Below are positions 63,301 through 64,000 of a stretch of DNA of 64,000 bases, piece by piece (within the stretch, counting starts at the first letter, position 1; every line of letters starts with the position of its first letter). A program made the translations under genes and the position numbers. This stretch comes from Anisus vortex (Eukaryota > Mollusca > Gastropoda > Planorbidae): assembly GCA_949126835.1 (NCBI GenBank), contig OX421492.1:39266886-39330885 (forward strand), read 5' to 3'. Below the pieces are notes generated by a model. The model worked only from the letters and a program-made list of their open reading frames with translations. It was not told the DNA's origin and did not search any database.

Positions 63301-64000
63301 TCTTATAAATAGGAATATAAGTGAAAATAAAGACACTATTATTACTATCATAACTTGAAAAATTCCAGTAATATCATAAAAAAAAATTTGATTTATATTT
63401 GAAGGATTCCAAGTTTTTTAAATATTTTTTGAATAACTTCTTAGTTGAAGTTAATCAGATATACTTGCATTTAGTATGTTAAAAAAGGATTTGTATCAAT
63501 TATGTTAAGAATCAAAAAAAAAATTGTATCCTTGTTCTGAAACATGTATTATATTTCTTCTTCTTCTAGGTTTGATGTGCTGGGCTGTAATCCTTCCAAG
63601 TCAGATATTAAAATAACCACACTAGCTCCACCTGTAACAGCTTCCACAAGTACACTGAAACCAACTTTACCATCTGGCCAAACAGCTCAGTCAACATTGA
63701 CACCACCTCCAGATATCATACAACCATCTGGTGAGTATTTAAACACATAGAAATAATTGGTTTCAAATTTGGTTCATTAACATATATATGTAAGCAAAAT
63801 ACCTATTTCAGTTCAAATAAAATACAAATAAGGTTTCTGTTATTTTAATAAGACTAATGTGAACATTTGTTGAACTGTGCAGTGATGAGCAGGTTTTCTG
63901 TAATTGCTTTATTACAGTTTGCCTTGCACCCATGGGATTAAGCAGCCATTACATTATAGCTAACGAGCAGCTGACATCATCATCAAATCTTGATAGCATT
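37457..64000 (+). CDS. Hemocytin-like secreted multidomain protein (35 exons, incomplete at 3' edge)
   Basis: Coding exons: 37457-37530, 39303-39343, 39766-39838, 44244-44365, 44528-44623, 44895-45092, 45492-45533, 45738-45823, 46193-46363, 46479-46601, 46775-46922, 47339-47457, 47629-47782, 48049-48280, 48750-49095, 49436-49742, 49847-50017, 50146-50389, 50851-51162, 51279-51562, 51810-51958, 52084-52346, 52458-52588, 52787-52950, 53061-53203, 53376-53539, 54181-54334, 59323-59834, 60947-61076, 61200-61428, 61540-61771, 62178-62313, 62914-63204, 63570-63730, 63918-end. Every junction keeps frame, giving 2095 residues so far. Order: signal peptide (1-24), sushi, EGF, sushi, VWD/C8/TIL, VWD/C8/TIL/TIL, VWD/C8/Cys-rich, then four F5/8C modules with Pro/Thr-rich linkers. 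VWD-C8-TIL with F5/8C is typical of hemocytin/hemolectin clotting proteins and of SCO-spondin. A haemolymph or mucus matrix protein is likely; the name is by architecture only. Confidence 0.88.
37838..38015 (-). repeat. tRNA-derived SINE family 2, copy with (ATAAG) LINE tail
   Basis: On the minus strand: GGTCCAGCGGTTAG (A-box region), CACCGGACTGTCAAC, B-box-like GGTTCTATCCC, then CCTGCAGG, GGACGTAATAATCTTC, and a tail TATAAGATAAG. The last parts match the 3' end of the resident LINE at 42420-43520. It lies in intron 1 of the hemocytin-like gene, opposite to it. Confidence 0.7.
38740..39049. mobile_element. hAT MITE, 310 bp, in intron 1
   Basis: The left end is CAGGACCGGCTCTAGGG and the right end on the minus strand is TAGGGCCGGCTC. 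The flanks CCCGATCG (38732-38739) and TCCGATCG (39050-39057) form an 8-bp duplication with one mismatch. A palindromic GGCGGCCGCC lies inside near the right end. No coding capacity. Confidence 0.65.
39455..39490 (+). repeat. (GAA)n/(GA)n microsatellite
   Basis: Pure AAG/GAA repeats followed by GA repeats in intron 2 of the hemocytin-like gene. The opposite-strand open frame with a Leu run is an artefact of this repeat. Confidence 0.8.
39766..45533 (+). CDS. Sushi, EGF, sushi domains (exons 3-7)
   Basis: Exons 3 and 4 form a sushi (CCP) module starting [14 protein letters not shown] and continuing [12 protein letters not shown] to PNCI (residues about 40-102). Exon 5 is a single EGF domain with six Cys, starting [12 protein letters not shown] and ending GEQC (about 105-134). 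Exon 6 is a second sushi module ([25 protein letters not shown]). Exon 7 is a 14-residue Thr-rich linker. Exons 3 and 4 are separated by a 4.4-kb intron holding LINE copies. Confidence 0.82.
40540..40930. repeat. Interspersed repeat related to 25,826-25,905
   Basis: The right part (CATGCGTT, CTCATAATGGGAGCGCAT, GTGGCTTACAC, GCTTTGAGGCCCATGGG) matches the end of the GC-rich block at 25,826-25,905 with substitutions. The left part contains GGGGCGACACTTCTGGGGCG. A G run lies at about 40,811. Lies in intron 3. Confidence 0.5.
41135..41605 (-). mobile_element. 3' fragment of the (ATAAG)n LINE family, inverted copy
   Basis: The minus strand matches about 43,030-43,495 of the downstream LINE, including the end of ORF2 ([10 protein letters not shown] region) and AATAATCTTCTTTATAGAAGG, but it stops before the ATAAG tail. 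Here the codon after GLPE reads CAA where the other copy reads TAA. Confidence 0.75.
42420..43520 (+). mobile_element. 5'-truncated LINE with (ATAAG)n tail in intron 3
   Basis: Open from the 5' break ([20 protein letters not shown]) through the second half of the RT domain to a stop at 43385. A 3'UTR with GGACGCAATAATCTTC follows, then a TATAAGATAAGATAAG tail. Same orientation as the host gene. Confidence 0.8.
42504..43385 (+). pseudogene. LINE reverse transcriptase C-terminal half
   Basis: Shows [20 protein letters not shown], the active site [62 protein letters not shown] and the C-terminal [10 protein letters not shown]. This order is common to CR1/Rex/Jockey-type LINEs. The TAA at 43383-43385 falls before the family's natural end: the inverted copy reads CAA, and the frame beyond encodes TRKTS and further residues to a TAG. 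5' truncated and prematurely stopped, so inactive. Confidence 0.8.
45738..48280 (+). CDS. VWD-1, C8-1 and TIL-1 (exons 8-14)
   Basis: VWD-1 (about residues 216-391) starts [15 protein letters not shown] and closes with GLCGRYNGN and DDF. Its autocleavage position reads GTNH, not GDPH. C8-1 (392-482) has [15 protein letters not shown] and [16 protein letters not shown]-1 (483-560) has [25 protein letters not shown] and ends near CPCLKA. All seven exons are in frame. Confidence 0.85.
48359..48580 (+). repeat. tRNA-derived SINE family 2, copy with composite LINE tail
   Basis: The head GCATGCGGTTGGCACACCGG and CTGTCAAC match the family copy at 37838-38015. The B-box is GGTTCAAGTCC (48411-48421). 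The body has GGACGTAATAATCTTTT and AGAAGGAATGTCTGTA, as in the (ATAAG)n LINE. The 3' end GGGATATGCGCTATATAAGC plus (ATT)n is the tail of the LINE at 7907-9740. In the intron between exons 14 and 15. Confidence 0.75.
48750..51162 (+). CDS. VWD-2, C8-2, TIL-2 and TIL-3 (exons 15-19)
   Basis: VWD-2 starts [19 protein letters not shown] and closes [14 protein letters not shown]. It alone of the three VWD domains carries GDPH (codons 48814-48825), the Asp-Pro autocleavage motif known in MUC2, MUC5AC and IgGFc-binding protein. C8-2 ends [15 protein letters not shown]. Two TIL modules follow: exon 18 ([14 protein letters not shown] ... CVEGCNC) and exon 19 ([15 protein letters not shown] ... [10 protein letters not shown]). 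The second arrives after a Pro-rich spacer [14 protein letters not shown]. Confidence 0.85.
51279..53539 (+). CDS. VWD-3, C8-3, Cys-rich region and first Pro/Thr linker (exons 20-26)
   Basis: VWD-3 starts [20 protein letters not shown] and closes [16 protein letters not shown]8-3 spans exons 22-23 ([33 protein letters not shown]). Exons 24-26 encode a Cys-rich stretch resembling a diverged TIL/VWC unit ([14 protein letters not shown]). A Pro/Thr/Ser linker with PTPIPVSTS follows and leads into the first F5/8C module. Confidence 0.82.
53862..53987 (+). repeat. Perfect 63-bp tandem duplication
   Basis: Two identical 63-bp units (53862-53924 and 53925-53987), each beginning AGCACTCTTAAAAATGTG, in the intron between exons 26 and 27. 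Confidence 0.9.
54181..59834 (+). CDS. F5/8C module 1 and Pro/Thr linker (exons 27-28)
   Basis: Exon 27 opens the discoidin fold with [29 protein letters not shown] and GGAWVP. Exon 28, across a 5-kb intron, supplies the rest ([40 protein letters not shown]) and a Pro/Thr-rich linker of about 60 residues. Here the domain remainder and the linker are one 512-bp exon, unlike modules 2 and 3. Confidence 0.85.
55390..56500 (+). pseudogene. LINE C-terminal relic split by a TIR element
   Basis: The left piece reads [17 protein letters not shown] and KFLP. The right piece, after 56,268, reads [10 protein letters not shown] and [18 protein letters not shown], a zinc-finger-like pattern with HFLLEC. 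This is the C-terminal part of a Jockey/I-like LINE protein, broken by stops and by the element at 55557-56270. In the 5-kb intron between exons 27 and 28. Confidence 0.55.
55557..56270. mobile_element. TIR element, about 0.7 kb, class unknown
   Basis: The ends are inverted copies of CACTGATCTATAAAAAGAAT followed by GGATT, about 25 bp. CCTCC stands just outside both ends. A third, internal and palindromic version of the terminal motif (GATCTATAAATAGATC followed by AGAATGG) lies at about 55,690-55,715. No transposase. Confidence 0.6.
57229..58332. mobile_element. Probable solo LTR, 1.1 kb
   Basis: Begins TGTAAGGG and ends CCCTTACA (perfect 8-bp inverted termini with TG...CA ends), flanked by TATG on both sides (57225-57228, 58333-58336). 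A TATA-like TATTTATAG at 58231-58239 suggests the element reads on the minus strand. No gag/pol nearby, as expected for a solo LTR. The 91-codon frame inside is not convincing as a gene. Confidence 0.55.
58960..59195 (+). repeat. tRNA-derived SINE, family 1, second copy
   Basis: B-box-like GGTTTAAGTCC near 59,007, then GGGCACTTGACATTAGTCTG and GGAAAGTAAAG, matching the body of the SINE at 1765-2035. Lies just before exon 28. Confidence 0.55.
59836..60455 (+). repeat. 32-bp minisatellite
   Basis: About 19 diverged copies of a 32-bp unit built from TGACTATGTAACTGT, CAGTGTGACAGTGATAG and close variants (some units 26 bp). It begins immediately after the donor GT of exon 28, so the donor region itself is part of the array. 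The opposite-strand open frame ([18 protein letters not shown] repeats) follows from the repeat. Confidence 0.9.
60452..60745 (+). repeat. Possible LTR-like fragment after the minisatellite
   Basis: Starts TGTAAGGGACGG, like the LTR at 57229, and contains CTATAAAAGG followed about 20 bases later by AATAAAG. I could not find a matching right terminus or target duplication, so the limits are tentative. Confidence 0.3.
60947..63730 (+). CDS. F5/8C modules 2 and 3 with linkers (exons 29-34)
   Basis: Module 2 uses exons 29-31 (VCNIPMNV ... [47 protein letters not shown] ... LGC). Module 3 uses exons 32-34 ([47 protein letters not shown]). Each opens in phase 1 with Val-Cys or equivalent, has a phase-2 first internal intron, and ends in a Thr/Pro-rich linker. 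The second internal intron differs: phase 0 in module 2, and phase 2 just before RFDVLGC in module 3. Confidence 0.85.
63918..64000 (+). CDS. F5/8C module 4, first exon, cut by window edge
   Basis: Exon 35 starts after TTACAG in phase 1 with [20 protein letters not shown] followed by SSSNLDSI. This is the same opening as modules 1-3 (Cys, then Leu-Gly or Met-Gly-Leu, then the Q-L/F-S/T-A-S-S pattern). The gene continues beyond 64000. Confidence 0.8.

Overview
This is a window of animal nuclear DNA, not prokaryotic: genes are split by GT-AG introns, intergenic DNA is AT-rich, and transposon relics are abundant. The protein content (a secreted VWD/C8/TIL/F5-8C protein of the hemocytin type, a CCDC125 orthologue) and the SINE/LINE families point to a lophotrochozoan, most likely a gastropod mollusc. 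Species cannot be fixed from sequence alone.

Layout. 1-955 is an unexplained GC-rich block. 2830-15530 (minus) is an 11-exon gene that I could assemble completely: a coiled-coil protein matching vertebrate CCDC125, 673 aa, with a phase-compatible alternative exon and an intact CR1/L2-type LINE in one intron. 15600-37300 is a transposon-dense spacer. It holds several hAT-type elements with 8-bp target duplications (17259-18044, 18201-19029, 20182-22159, 22168-22373, 24127-28976). It also holds a 2.4-kb terminal-inverted-repeat element nested in the last of these, a Tx1/L1-clade LINE with 5' inversion and an apparent 3' transduction (29551-32911), and a 5'-truncated LINE (about 34003-35368).

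37300 to the right edge (plus) is a second gene, followed from TATA box and signal-peptide exon through 35 exons whose splice phases all agree. It encodes a large secreted protein: signal peptide, short basic propeptide, sushi, EGF, sushi, VWD-C8-TIL, VWD-C8-TIL-TIL, VWD-C8-Cys-rich, then at least four F5/8C (discoidin) modules joined by Pro/Thr-rich linkers. It runs off the window. Its introns carry SINEs, inverted LINE copies, a hAT MITE, a solo-LTR-like element and a 32-bp minisatellite that starts at a splice donor.

The two genes are divergent (heads about 22 kb apart) and no functional link between them is visible. The most unusual material is the transposon archaeology: a twin-primed and 3'-transducing LINE, two different hAT elements sharing one 8-bp target, SINE copies carrying tails of two different resident LINEs, and an undescribed TIR element with a GC-rich non-transposase cargo.
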